This document shows positions 1 to 8,252 of a stretch of 64,000 bases of DNA, piece by piece. Source of the DNA: Paenibacillus_I sp035510375 (GTDB taxonomy: Bacteria > Bacillota > Bacilli > Paenibacillales > Paenibacillaceae); NCBI RefSeq assembly GCF_035510375.1, contig NZ_DATKHG010000019.1. One strand, written 5' to 3'. Positions within the stretch are counted from its first letter, which is position 1. Each line of letters opens with the position of its first letter. The notes below the pieces were generated by a model. The model had not been told where the DNA came from. It did not search any database and saw only the letters and a list, made by a program, of their open reading frames with translations. The translations under genes and the position numbers were made by a program.

Positions 1-451
1 GAGCCGCCTGCTCCATCGTCAATGTGTCGACGACCGCGAGACCGCCGCCTTTTTTCCCGAGTCCCGGATTCAAGGAAACATACAGTTTCCCTCCGTCCGG
101 ACTGATGTCGATGCCGTGAACGCCTTCTTGGAACGTCGTTTGTTTGACGATCTTTTTCGTGTTGGTATCGATCTTCACGACCGATTTGCCCTGAAAACCG
201 GTTCCCGAATACAGGCTGCCTTTATCGGGACTTAGCGCGATGCCGTGGGAGGCCTGTTCCGTTCCGAGCGATATGGTGTCCAGCACTTTTCCATTGTCCG
301 CATCCACTACGGATACCGTACCTTCTCCCGCATTCGGCACGTAGAACGCAAGACCGGCCGCGTCGCTCTTGCCGGCATTATTGAGCAATGCCCATCCGCC
401 CCCGGCAACGGCGACGACCGCCACTATAGCCCAAACCAAGATTCGTTTCAT
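1..451 (-). CDS. YncE-like beta-propeller protein, 3' end cut by window
   Basis: The start is the ATG at 449-451, with GAGGTG ten bases upstream. The product opens with a short basic segment and a hydrophobic helix (about residues 4-23), so it is membrane-anchored or secreted. After that come repeats of the YVTN/YncE type: AFYVPNAGEGTVSVVD, then GIALSPDKGSLYSG, then HGIDISPDGGKLYVS. Each blade has the Asp-Gly/Asp-Lys turn typical of these propellers. The gene runs off the left edge, so the C-terminus and full length are unknown. Proteins of this family often sit in metal-related or envelope loci, and here the gene lies downstream of a multicopper oxidase on the same strand. No enzymatic role can be assigned. 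Confidence 0.75.
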   Translation of the reverse strand, partial: MKRILVWAIVAVVAVAGGGWALLNNAGKSDAAGLAFYVPNAGEGTVSVVDADNGKVLDTISLGTEQASHGIALSPDKGSLYSGTGFQGKSVVKIDTNTKKIVKQTTFQEGVHGIDISPDGGKLYVSLNPGLGKKGGGLAVVDTLTMEQAA

Positions 452-488
452 TGTGCACCTCGCCTGGTAAAAGATTCTTTTAGCAAAT

Positions 489-519
489 AAGGCTGCCGAC
501 CCTGAACGGCGACAGCCTT
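489..519 (-). terminator. Putative intrinsic terminator after the multicopper oxidase
   Basis: An inverted repeat AAGGCTG / CAGCCTT (489-495 with 513-519) lies between the stop of the oxidase gene and the start of the propeller gene. The U-tract on the minus strand is short (ATTT), so termination may be partial. Confidence 0.4.
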
Positions 520-538
520 AGCGGATTTAAAGGATGGT

Positions 539-1618
539 TTACTTGCTTATTTGAATCGCGCCGATGAGGCCGCCCGGTTCAACCTCGCCGTTCATCGTGT
601 GATGCAGCTCGTGGCAGTGGAATACCCAGGTGCCCGGGTTATCGGCGATAAATTCGATATCGTACGTTTTGCCCGGCGCGACGTCAATCGTGTTCATCAC
701 CTGCGGCTGAGCGATCGGATGCCCGTCCTCGGCGATGACTCGGAAGTCTTGCCCGTGCAGATGCATCGGGTGCGGCGCGTTGCTGATATTGATCAGGCGC
801 ACACGGATTTTCTGGCCTTTCTTCGCCTTGATTGCCTGCGTATCTGGAAACGACTTGCCGTTAATCGTCCAGTAATTGTAGTCCATGTTTCCGCCTTGCA
901 TTCCCTCCATGGAGCCTTCCGTCATTCCCACCGCGGACCCTTCCTTCATATCTTCCATGGACCCTTCCTTCGACTCATCCACATTCCAGCCGCCGAGCAT
1001 CCAGGTAATATCCTGGTCGAATTTCGGCTGACCGGCGGCATTTTGCGGATCGATTATAAACGGCCCGTACAGCCCCTTGTCGATCTGCTTCACACTGTTT
1101 AAATGGGAATGGTACATAAAGGTTCCCGCATGGTTGGCGATAAATTCATAGGTGAACGATTCCCCCGGCTTGATGGGCTTCTGGGTAAAAGGAGGAACGC
1201 CGTCCATCTCATTCGGAACGTGCAAGCCGTGCCAGTGAATGGACGTTTCTTCTTTCAGGTTGTTTTTCACGGTGACGCGAACCGTATCGCCTTCCGTAAC
1301 GCGAATTTGCGGTCCGGGAATGGTGCCGTTCACGGTGATGGCGTCGACGGTCGTGCCTTTCACCAGCTCCCATTTCCCCTCGGCGATGTTGAGGGTGAAG
1401 GCTTTCACCTTGCCTGTCGGCTTAATGACGTCCGTTTCTTTGAGCGGCGGCAATTTCCGCAGTGCCGTCGTCGTGAGTATGGATGCCGGGTCGACGGTCG
1501 CGGCGGAAACCGACTCGGTTCCTTTTGCCGCATTTCCTTTCAGCCCGTTGATTCCGGCAAGCAAAGCGCCCGACAAGAGAACAACCGCCAATCCGCTGTA
1601 TAAAATCTTTTTATTCAT
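539..1618 (-). CDS. Two-domain multicopper oxidase
   Basis: A 359-residue secreted or membrane-anchored multicopper oxidase with an N-terminal hydrophobic segment (about residues 5-24). The copper motifs are in canonical order: HWHG (H128, H130), HSH (H170, H172), HPMHLHG (H283, H286, H288) and HCHELHH (H334-H340). T1 ligands are therefore H283, C335 and H340, and the trinuclear centre is complete. It has two cupredoxin domains rather than the three of CotA-type laccases. Between them lies a Met/Glu/Gly-rich loop (about 215-250) with several MxxM-like groups, which in copper-tolerance oxidases usually bind Cu(I). Inference: oxidation of Cu(I) at the cell surface. It starts 22 bases after the cupredoxin gene with GGAGG upstream, so the two form an operon. 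The substrate cannot be fixed from sequence. Confidence 0.88.
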   Translation of the reverse strand: MNKKILYSGLAVVLLSGALLAGINGLKGNAAKGTESVSAATVDPASILTTTALRKLPPLKETDVIKPTGKVKAFTLNIAEGKWELVKGTTVDAITVNGTIPGPQIRVTEGDTVRVTVKNNLKEETSIHWHGLHVPNEMDGVPPFTQKPIKPGESFTYEFIANHAGTFMYHSHLNSVKQIDKGLYGPFIIDPQNAAGQPKFDQDITWMLGGWNVDESKEGSMEDMKEGSAVGMTEGSMEGMQGGNMDYNYWTINGKSFPDTQAIKAKKGQKIRVRLINISNAPHPMHLHGQDFRVIAEDGHPIAQPQVMNTIDVAPGKTYDIEFIADNPGTWVFHCHELHHTMNGEVEPGGLIGAIQISK

Positions 1619-1640
1619 CTATTTGCCTCCTCGGTAAAAC

Positions 1641-2036
1641 TTAAGATTTGGACAACTCGTCTTTTACAATCATCGTTCCTTTGTACATGCCCATCTGGCA
1701 GGTGAACGCATAGGTTCCCGTCCGGTTGGGAAACAGCTCCACCGACACCTTCTGTCCGAACGGCAGCATCATGCTTTTATGAAACTCGGGAAACACGACC
1801 ATTTCGGAGCAAGCCGATTTCTCCTCCCTGAGAAATTCAAGACGCAGCGGTTTTCCGCTCTGCACGACAATCGTGTCGGGCGTATAGCCTCCTTTGACAT
1901 GGATTCTGGCTTCCTGATAGCCGGATGTGCCGACTTCCGCCTGGCTTCCGCCTTTCTTGGACCCCCAGAAAAACCAGGCAATGCCCGCGATGAGCAAAAG
2001 GCCGGCCGACGTTACGATCCATTGTGACAGTGCCAT
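1641..2036 (-). CDS. Membrane-anchored cupredoxin-domain protein
   Basis: A 131-residue protein with one N-terminal transmembrane anchor (about 7-25) and an extracellular cupredoxin fold of the EfeO/SipW-like type. Visible features are a beta-rich start (ARIHVKGGYTPDTIVV), a Cys in SACSEMVV, a His in FPEFHKSM, and the C-terminal loop TCQMGMYKGTMIV. Together these supply Cys, His and Met residues of a copper site. GGGAGGG lies just before the ATG. It is the first gene of the unit with the multicopper oxidase, so a copper-binding or electron-transfer partner role is likely. A structured leader with a terminator precedes it (2150-2246). Confidence 0.8.
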   Translation of the reverse strand: MALSQWIVTSAGLLLIAGIAWFFWGSKKGGSQAEVGTSGYQEARIHVKGGYTPDTIVVQSGKPLRLEFLREEKSACSEMVVFPEFHKSMMLPFGQKVSVELFPNRTGTYAFTCQMGMYKGTMIVKDELSKS

Positions 2037-2149
2037 CTTTCATCCCTCCCATGCCATTAGGATAAAAGGCAAAGCTAAGTCACTTATGAGGCTAACCTGA
2101 GAAAACGTTAAGAATTGCCGCGGCTTCTTAAAAGTCTAGCTTGAAAACC

Positions 2150-2175
2150 AAAAAAACCGACCTCATCGAGATCGG
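2150..2175 (-). terminator. Intrinsic terminator inside the leader of the cupredoxin operon
   Basis: On the minus strand the stem is CCGATCTC / GAGGTCGG (2168-2175 with 2157-2164, one G-U pair, loop GAU), followed by seven U (2156-2150). No minus-strand gene ends upstream of it: the next gene to the right starts at 2350 and runs the other way. It therefore most likely acts as an attenuator for the cupredoxin and oxidase genes that begin at 2036. Confidence 0.65.
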
Positions 2176-2246
2176 GAAAAACGGTCGAATCGTTACCCGA
2201 GATGGATATTTGCCTCGGGCAAATAGCAAAGCAACGACTTTGACCG
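2157..2246 (-). promoter_or_regulatory. Candidate structured 5' leader (riboswitch-like attenuator), class unknown
   Basis: Read on the minus strand, nested helices can form: P1 CGGTC/GACCG (2246-2242 with 2186-2182), P2 TCGTT/AACGA (2237-2233 with 2194-2190) and P3 ATTTGCC/GGCAAAT (2224-2218 with 2214-2208). In addition CCCGAG (2219-2214) is fully complementary to CTCGGG (2201-2196), an alternative helix that competes with P3. The 3' strand of P1 is part of CGACC (2187-2183), which can instead pair with GGTCG (2162-2158) in the terminator stem. This is the logic of an aptamer plus antiterminator. I do not recognise a known class. The best -10 (TATAAT, 2254-2249) would place the transcript start very near the P1 5' strand, which weakens the case. 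Confidence 0.45.
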
Positions 2247-2248
2247 CT

Positions 2249-2311
2249 ATTATATTCCGTTTGTGATTTATATTATTTCCATTTATAACACTGCTATTTG
2301 TCATTTATAAT
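2249..2311. promoter_or_regulatory. Divergent promoter region with ATTTATA direct repeats
   Basis: ATTTATA occurs at 2266-2272, 2281-2287 and 2303-2309. The last two lie in the 9-base direct repeat CATTTATAA with a 22-base period, two helical turns, which suits an OmpR-family dimer. TATAAT boxes face both ways: minus strand at 2254-2249, and plus strand at 2306-2311 for the response-regulator gene. Neither has a good -35 box, which fits activator-dependent promoters. Binding by the adjacent response regulator is an inference. Confidence 0.4.
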
Positions 2312-2349
2312 AGGTACGAGATCGTTATCGAATATGTACGGAGGATGAC

Positions 2350-3069
2350 ATGAAGGACTATCGCATACTGATCGTCGATGATGAAGAACCGATGCGCGAA
2401 CTGCTCCTCCTATACCTGAAATCCGACGGATACGCGGCCGAAGCGGTAAACGGCGGAGAAGAAGCCGTTAACAAAGTGATGCATCACCGTTACGATCTGA
2501 TTCTGCTCGACCTCATGATGCCGGGAATGGACGGATTCGAGGTGTGCAAGCGAATACGCAGCTTCTCCACCGTCCCCATTATTATGCTGACGGCGCGCGA
2601 GCAAACCGTCGATAAGGTGGTCGGGCTCCGAACCGGAGCGGACGATTACATTACGAAACCGTTCGAACATCAAGAACTGTTGGCCAGAATAGAAACCATC
2701 TTCAGACGAGAGCGGTTCGCTCACGAGGATAAACCGCATGCCAAACAACAAACGGTTGCCGCGCATAACGGTTTGAAGATGAACCTGCAGACGCATCAAG
2801 TCTTTTATGAGGATAGCGAGTTGTCTTTCACCCCGAAGGAATATGCGATTCTGCGCGTATTCCTCACAAATAAAGGAAGGGTCTTCCACCGCGACGACAT
2901 TCTGGAATTGGTGTGGAAAACACCGACCATCAACGATGACCGTACGGTCGATACCCATATCAAAAATATTCGGGATAAATTATCCAAGGCAGGCATTCAG
3001 GGCAATGAAGTCATAAAAACCATATGGGGAACAGGATATATATGCAATGAAAATTCCAAAGATAAATAG
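2350..3069 (+). CDS. OmpR/PhoB-family response regulator
   Basis: A 239-residue response regulator. The receiver domain (1-120) has the acidic pair D10/D11, phospho-acceptor D54 in LLDLMMPG, the Thr/Ser switch in IIMLTAR, and the conserved Lys in ITKPF. The C-terminal winged helix (about 138-235) has the OmpR signature FTPKEYAIL and the WGTGYI wing. GGAGG precedes the ATG. The last 23 bases overlap the histidine-kinase gene, so the pair is translated together. It stands divergent to the cupredoxin/oxidase operon, which makes that operon a plausible target. The actual signal is unknown. Confidence 0.92.
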   Translation: MKDYRILIVDDEEPMRELLLLYLKSDGYAAEAVNGGEEAVNKVMHHRYDLILLDLMMPGMDGFEVCKRIRSFSTVPIIMLTAREQTVDKVVGLRTGADDYITKPFEHQELLARIETIFRRERFAHEDKPHAKQQTVAAHNGLKMNLQTHQVFYEDSELSFTPKEYAILRVFLTNKGRVFHRDDILELVWKTPTINDDRTVDTHIKNIRDKLSKAGIQGNEVIKTIWGTGYICNENSKDK

Positions 3070-4444
3070 CGTGTCGGTTAAACTCGGCAGCATGGTTATG
3101 ATTATTTTCCTGCTGCTCATTGTTGCGATCCATACCGCTCTGTATATGTTGTTTGTCCGGTTCTATACCAACGATCAGATTAATGAATTGTTACAGCGCA
3201 GCAGCAGCTATTCCGCCGTTCTAAGCGATCACTTTGAAGAAACCACCATATCCCACGTGCTGAGTCTGGAAAGCTCGACGGACAATCTGATCCTGATCCT
3301 GGATGCTTCCGGCAATCGGCTGGGGGCTTCCGACAATCTATCTGATCTCTCGCCCGATTATTTGGACAAAATTATTACGCATGGTAACGAAGAGCATGGC
3401 TCCGTCCTCGCCTCCGACTGGAAAAACCAGGACTATTTCGTCGCGCAATCCGCCATCCAAGTCGATCAACGGGCGGTCGGCAAAGTGGTCATGCTTACCT
3501 CGACAGGCACGATCCGTACGGCCGTCAGGACATTAGGCGTCACCAATTTGTCGGTTGCGGCCATTGCGATTCTGATCAGCGGCGCCCTCATTTTCGTTAC
3601 ATCCAATAAAGTCGTCCAGCCCTTGCTTCGTATCATTCGCACCACGCAACGGATATCGGAGGGGAAACACGATTGGGAACTCACTCCTAAGGGAACGGAT
3701 GAAATCGCTCAGCTGTCCCGTTCCATCAATCAAATGTCCGCAAATATCCAATATTACAAGCATCAACGGAATCAATTTTTGGCCGACATTTCTCACGAGT
3801 TACGCACGCCTTTAACCTATATCAAGGGGTACTCCGAATTGCTGGCTAACGATGTCGTTGAGAATGAACAAGACAAAAAACGATATTTGGCACTGCTGCA
3901 TTCACAAAGCATGCAGCTGCAAAGACTGGTGCAGGATCTGTTTGAGCTCGCCAATCTCGAGCAAGGCGCTTTTTCTTTCGAGTTCAAACGGACGTCAATC
4001 GAAAAAGTGATTTTGAATACGCTTGACCTTATGTCCGAATCGATAAAAAAGCTGGGGATCGAATTAACATACGATCCCTCTCCCGTTTCTTTATATGTGA
4101 TGGGCGACGAGCGGCGGCTGCAGCAGGTGATGATCAATTTGCTTGAAAATGCTAAAAAGTATACGCCGGAGAAAGGCGCGATTCATATTTCGACCTTTGC
4201 CGATGAGGAGCGCTGCGCGATCCAGGTGACGGATACCGGCTCGGGCATTCCCGAGAATGACCTTCCCCATATCTGGGAACGGTTGTACCGGGTCGATAAA
4301 TCCCGCTCCCGCGCAACCGGCGGAGCGGGGTTAGGCTTGGCCATCAGCAAAGAAATTATCAACCTGCACCATGGTGAAATAACTGTCGAAAGCATCGAAG
4401 ACGCCGGTACTGCATTTACAATCAGGCTGGGGAAAATCACATAG
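3047..4444 (+). CDS. Membrane sensor histidine kinase
   Basis: A 465-residue kinase. TM1 is at about 15-37, followed by an extracytoplasmic sensor segment (about 40-165), TM2 (about 168-187) and HAMP (about 188-240, ending in DEIAQLSRSINQM). The dimerisation box carries phospho-His H250 in DISHELRTP. The ATPase domain shows the N box (QVMINLLENAKKYT), G1 (DTGSGI) and G2 (GGAGLGLAIS). It overlaps the response-regulator gene by 23 bases and is its cognate kinase. Its 3' end overlaps the convergent asnB by 8 bases. The sensor region has no recognisable metal-binding cluster, so copper sensing would be a guess from location only. Confidence 0.92.
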   Translation: MKIPKINSVSVKLGSMVMIIFLLLIVAIHTALYMLFVRFYTNDQINELLQRSSSYSAVLSDHFEETTISHVLSLESSTDNLILILDASGNRLGASDNLSDLSPDYLDKIITHGNEEHGSVLASDWKNQDYFVAQSAIQVDQRAVGKVVMLTSTGTIRTAVRTLGVTNLSVAAIAILISGALIFVTSNKVVQPLLRIIRTTQRISEGKHDWELTPKGTDEIAQLSRSINQMSANIQYYKHQRNQFLADISHELRTPLTYIKGYSELLANDVVENEQDKKRYLALLHSQSMQLQRLVQDLFELANLEQGAFSFEFKRTSIEKVILNTLDLMSESIKKLGIELTYDPSPVSLYVMGDERRLQQVMINLLENAKKYTPEKGAIHISTFADEERCAIQVTDTGSGIPENDLPHIWERLYRVDKSRSRATGGAGLGLAISKEIINLHHGEITVESIEDAGTAFTIRLGKIT

Positions 4445-6335
4445 AGGCTGCCGGCATGCGGGAGCCTCGGCAAGCTGCCGGCATACTTTCCTCTATATAA
4501 ATTTGATGCCAGAGCATAAAGACGAGCAGCGTCCATAATTTGCGGCTTGCATCGGTTTTGCCGTCTCTGTGCATCTCCAGCAGCCGAAGCGCGTAGGCCT
4601 TGTTTATCCATTTCCCCACATTGGCCGTTTCAATCAGCGCTTTCGCCCAGTCATACCATTCATTCCTCAACCAGACCCTGGTCGGCACCGGGAAACCCAG
4701 CTTTCTCCTGTTTTGCACATCCGGAGGGACAACCTCTTTCATGGCTTCCCGAAGCAGTACCTTCGTCGCCTCCGGAGTCACCTTGTATTTTGTCGGTATG
4801 GTTGCCGCAAATTTAAATACTTCCTTATCTACGAAGGGAACCCGCAGCTCCAGCGAATTCGCCATAGACATTTTATCGGCTTTCATCAGAATGTTGCCGC
4901 GCAGCCAGGTATGAATGTCGATATATTGCATTTTCGTCACATCGTCATAGGCTTCGGCTTGCCGGTATAAAGGCGCGGTTACGGCTTGAGCCGGCCGATA
5001 GACCCCATCCGCGATGAATGATGCGGACAAGACCTCTTTCTTTTCCGGATCGGCAAAAATCTTGGCATTACCGTAAAAACGTTCTTCAAGCGGCTGGCTT
5101 CCCCTTTGTAAAAAGCTTCTTCCTTTCATGCCGGCCGGCATGAGCTCCGCCAAATATCCGGTCATTTTCCGAAGACCGTCCGGCAGTTGCTGCAGCATCC
5201 GAAGAGAATGCGGCTCGCGGTAAATATTGTAGCCGCCGAAGAACTCATCCGCCCCTTCGCCGGAAAAAACGACTTTCACATGTTGACTTGCGATCTTGGA
5301 GACAAAATATAAACCGACGGCGGAGGGATCGGCTACCGGCTCATCCATATGCCAGACTAATGACGGAAGAACGTCCATATATTCCTGTGCGCTTATGCGT
5401 ATCTCATGGTGGTCGGTCCCCAAATAAGCCGCGGTTTTTCTGGCCTCATCCAGCTCGCTGTAACCCGGCATATCAAAGCCGACGGAGAAGGTTTTGGTCG
5501 GTTCCAGACGGTGCAAGAGGCCGACCAGGCTGCTGGAATCGACGCCTCCCGACAGAAATGCTCCTCGCGGCACATCGGAGTTCCGGTGGATACGCACGGA
5601 ATCGGCCATCACGGCCCGTGCTTCCTCCACCAAATCGGAGAACGATTTGGTTTCGTCCGGATGAAATTGCACACTGTAATAGGACCTGATCGTCATCGTA
5701 TCCTCTTTAATGATCATATAATGGCCGGCCGCGAGCTTGCTGACGGATTGGAACATCGTTGCCGGCTCCGGCACATATTGAAACGTCAGATAATGATATA
5801 AAGCTTCCTCGTTTACTTCCCGATCCAATTTGCCGGAAGCGAATAACGATTTAATCTCTGAGCCCACCATGTAGCCGTAAGGGGTATCGCTGTAATAGAC
5901 GGGTTTAATACCAAAAGGGTCGCGGGCCGCAAACAGCATCTGCCGCTTCTTGTCCCAGATCGTAAACCCGAACATACCGCGCAAGTAGTTCGGACAGTCC
6001 GTTCCCACTTCCTCATACAACCGAAGAATGACCTCCGTATCCGATTTCGTGTGAAAAACATGCCCTTTGCCGGCCAACCATTCCCGCAATTCCCGGTAAT
6101 TGTAGATTTCGCCGTTAAACACGAGCCATACGTCCCGATTCTCATTGCCAAGCGGTTGTGCTCCGTTCTCTATATCGATGATGCTCAATCGCCTGAATCC
6201 AAGACCTATATGTCCGTCCGTATAAATACCCTCGTCGTCCGGACCGCGGTGGGCAATCATATCGGTCATGCGCTGCAATATATCCGTTGAAACGGGAACC
6301 TGGTTTCTGTTATAGATCGTGACGAATCCGCACAT
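4437..6335 (-). CDS. asnB: Asparagine synthetase (glutamine-hydrolysing)
   Basis: This enzyme makes asparagine from aspartate, ATP and glutamine. I chose the ATG at 6333-6335 rather than the in-frame ATG 27 bases upstream, because Cys2 (MCGF) must become the N-terminal nucleophile and AAAGGAG lies 12 bases before it. That gives 632 residues. The glutaminase half is intact (HRGPDDEG, FNGEIYNY), followed by the ATP-pyrophosphatase motif LSGGVDSSSLVG and LSGEGADEFFGGYN. Similarity to B. subtilis AsnB runs the whole length. The C-terminus ends in a short extension in which MPAA occurs twice, encoded by an 11-base direct repeat (GCTGCCGGCAT). With Cys2 and full length it is a normal AsnB, not a lasso cyclase. 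Confidence 0.93.
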   Translation of the reverse strand: MCGFVTIYNRNQVPVSTDILQRMTDMIAHRGPDDEGIYTDGHIGLGFRRLSIIDIENGAQPLGNENRDVWLVFNGEIYNYRELREWLAGKGHVFHTKSDTEVILRLYEEVGTDCPNYLRGMFGFTIWDKKRQMLFAARDPFGIKPVYYSDTPYGYMVGSEIKSLFASGKLDREVNEEALYHYLTFQYVPEPATMFQSVSKLAAGHYMIIKEDTMTIRSYYSVQFHPDETKSFSDLVEEARAVMADSVRIHRNSDVPRGAFLSGGVDSSSLVGLLHRLEPTKTFSVGFDMPGYSELDEARKTAAYLGTDHHEIRISAQEYMDVLPSLVWHMDEPVADPSAVGLYFVSKIASQHVKVVFSGEGADEFFGGYNIYREPHSLRMLQQLPDGLRKMTGYLAELMPAGMKGRSFLQRGSQPLEERFYGNAKIFADPEKKEVLSASFIADGVYRPAQAVTAPLYRQAEAYDDVTKMQYIDIHTWLRGNILMKADKMSMANSLELRVPFVDKEVFKFAATIPTKYKVTPEATKVLLREAMKEVVPPDVQNRRKLGFPVPTRVWLRNEWYDWAKALIETANVGKWINKAYALRLLEMHRDGKTDASRKLWTLLVFMLWHQIYIEESMPAACRGSRMPAASM

Positions 6336-6432
6336 GTTTGCTTTAATCTCCTTTAAAGACATGAATGTAGTATCAGTCTAACAACCGTTTTTGTGGAATT
6401 TGTGAAGAACGGCTAAAAAGCCGGACACAAAA

Positions 6433-6461
6433 AGAAGGCTACCTGAACAGAGGCGCCTTCT
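6433..6461 (-). terminator. Intrinsic terminator after the C39-like peptidase gene
   Basis: On the minus strand AGAAGGC (6461-6455) pairs with GCCTTCT (6439-6433), followed by a T-rich tail (TTTTTGTG). It lies between the stop at 6482 and the asnB start. Confidence 0.65.
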
Positions 6462-6481
6462 CCCTCATTCGAGAGACTTGC

Positions 6482-7522
6482 TCATCCTTCAACGTAGGTG
6501 ATAGCCTGTTTACCCATTTGATCGTAGGCCTCTTTGAAGGAATCGATCGCAATCTTTCTGTTTTTGATATTGGCCAGTGGATCGTTGAAATAGATATATT
6601 TTTCATCATAGCCCGTAATGAGAACCGAATGCTCTCTGTAGGTGATTTTTACGGGCCCCGAAGGGGTTTGCCACGTTTGGAACATCGAATCCGGCAGACG
6701 TTTAAACCGGGTGTTGGAGATGATCCACACCGGTGCTCCCCGATCCAAGGCATACAGAATATCCTTCAACTCGCTTCCGGTCATATCGATAATCCGGCCG
6801 GGCAGGTAGTTTTCAGCCAACTCTTTAATCGGTCCATGATAAACGCCGTAACCCGGTTTATCAAAGGTGTACATATCCCCGATATACCCGTCGTAAGGAT
6901 TTCCATAGTAAACGACGCCGTTCTTTTTCCTGTATGGCGTCGGATCCTTTTTGATCTCTTTGGCGAGCTTCATCTTATCCGCATCCGCACCTGCGACCCG
7001 CAAAAGCATGGCCAGGCTCGTCACCTCGCAGCCCCTGGGAAGCTCGGGCATCTGGGCAATTAACGGCGCATCGATCAGCTTGGATCTCGCGGGCAGCTTT
7101 TTATTTTCCCATACGGGCGTACCATATTGCTGAAAAAGGATTTGGGTTCCCAAAAAACCTTTCGCATATCTTACCGCTTCGTTAAAATCGTCGAAGTCCG
7201 ATATATAGCGTCCGTTCTGGCGGACGACAAAAGCGCCGTAATTGTCCCAATATATCCGGCTTTCGCCCTGCTTCCGTACGGAAGCATGCTTCATGGATTC
7301 GGCAAAGGCAACGGCCTCTTCAAGCGTTTCAAACGATTGCTTCAGGGTATTATAGGAATAAACCCGGAACGCGTTGTCGGACTCCGCCGCCGTGCCGGTC
7401 GACTCCCCGGCGGTCATTGCCGATTGATTGCTTTCAACCGGTATTTTTGCCGATAGAAACAGGAAGAAAACCATAACCGAGAGTACGACAAGCGAGGCAA
7501 ATAATGCGACACGTCTTTTCAT
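6482..7522 (-). CDS. YvpB-like C39-family peptidase, membrane-anchored
   Basis: The start at 7522 (MKRRVALFASL) has AAGGGGAA eight bases upstream. An ATG 54 bases further up lacks a site. The 346-residue product has one N-terminal TM helix (about 6-24), a middle region with two SPOR-like aromatic segments (about 50-130), and a C-terminal Peptidase_C39_2 domain. The likely catalytic Cys is in RGCEVTSLAMLL, the His in YREHSVLITGYD and the Asp in YFNDPLA. B. subtilis YvpB shares the RGCEVTSLAMLL block. It probably cleaves or modifies a surface peptide. The substrate is unknown. It is a single-gene unit ended by a terminator. Confidence 0.78.
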   Translation of the reverse strand: MKRRVALFASLVVLSVMVFFLFLSAKIPVESNQSAMTAGESTGTAAESDNAFRVYSYNTLKQSFETLEEAVAFAESMKHASVRKQGESRIYWDNYGAFVVRQNGRYISDFDDFNEAVRYAKGFLGTQILFQQYGTPVWENKKLPARSKLIDAPLIAQMPELPRGCEVTSLAMLLRVAGADADKMKLAKEIKKDPTPYRKKNGVVYYGNPYDGYIGDMYTFDKPGYGVYHGPIKELAENYLPGRIIDMTGSELKDILYALDRGAPVWIISNTRFKRLPDSMFQTWQTPSGPVKITYREHSVLITGYDEKYIYFNDPLANIKNRKIAIDSFKEAYDQMGKQAITYVEG

Positions 7523-7679
7523 GCTGCTTCCCCTTTCGCGACGGGCTGCCGACAGCTGCGCCTTATGTACGAGCATATCGCTTTATTATAGCTTTCCTCT
7601 TCCGTTTATACCCTATGCAGCCAACCTTTAATCAGCAAGCCGCTTCCATACAAATGACTTTATCGGCTGCTCGATACCT

Positions 7680-8234
7680 TTAGTCTTCGAGCAGCTTTGC
7701 AAATTTGCCCTCCATCGATTTTTGGTCTAAAGGACCGATGACTTTATCGACAATCATTCCTTTCCCGTTCACAAAGAAAGTAGTCGGGATCGGCCGGATA
7801 CCGTACTTTTTAGCCGTTTCCGCCGTTTCGTCCAATAAGACGGGAAACTCGAAGCCGAATTCTTCAACGAAAGCCTTGGCCCCTTCAACGGAATCGCTGG
7901 CCGTGACATTAATCGCGTAGATTTCGATCTTCCCCTTGTAAGTCTCATATAGGCTTACGAGCTCGGGCGCCTCCGTCCGGCATGGACCGCACCAGGATGC
8001 CCAAAAGTTCAGAAGCACCGGTTTGCCGTTCAAGCTCTGAAGCGAATAGGTTTCTCCATCCAGTCCGGAAAGCGAAAATTGCGGAGCCGAGTAACCGATT
8101 TTCGGCATCTCCACTTCCGTTGCAGAACCGGCCGCTGCAACGGATGGCCGCGTCGGTTCGATGGAGCGCAATTGGTAAACGACGATCAGGGCAAACACCG
8201 CGATCGCCCCAAGCGCCAACAAACCCTTTTTCAT
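7680..8234 (-). CDS. TlpA/ResA-type thiol-disulfide oxidoreductase
   Basis: A 184-residue membrane-tethered thioredoxin-fold protein with an N-terminal TM helix (about 4-22). The WASWCGPC active site holds C82 and C85, and the conserved cis-Pro lies in GIRPIPTTFFV. The family reduces extracytoplasmic disulfides, for example apocytochrome c or copper-chaperone thiols, using electrons from CcdA or DsbD. It is the third gene of the unit with the two CcdA/DsbD-like proteins (18-base spacing), which supports that electron path. GGGAGG precedes the ATG. Confidence 0.88.
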   Translation of the reverse strand: MKKGLLALGAIAVFALIVVYQLRSIEPTRPSVAAAGSATEVEMPKIGYSAPQFSLSGLDGETYSLQSLNGKPVLLNFWASWCGPCRTEAPELVSLYETYKGKIEIYAINVTASDSVEGAKAFVEEFGFEFPVLLDETAETAKKYGIRPIPTTFFVNGKGMIVDKVIGPLDQKSMEGKFAKLLED

Positions 8235-8252
8235 TACAATCCGCTCCCTCCC

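Noticed and set aside
4437..6335. AsnB as the missing lasso cyclase
   Set aside because: It has Cys2 and the full glutaminase domain, matches housekeeping AsnB along its length, and is over 50 kb from the RiPP genes.
6365..6378. TGTAGTA half-site upstream of asnB as a BlaI operator
   Set aside because: The second half-site is missing; one 6-base match is expected by chance.
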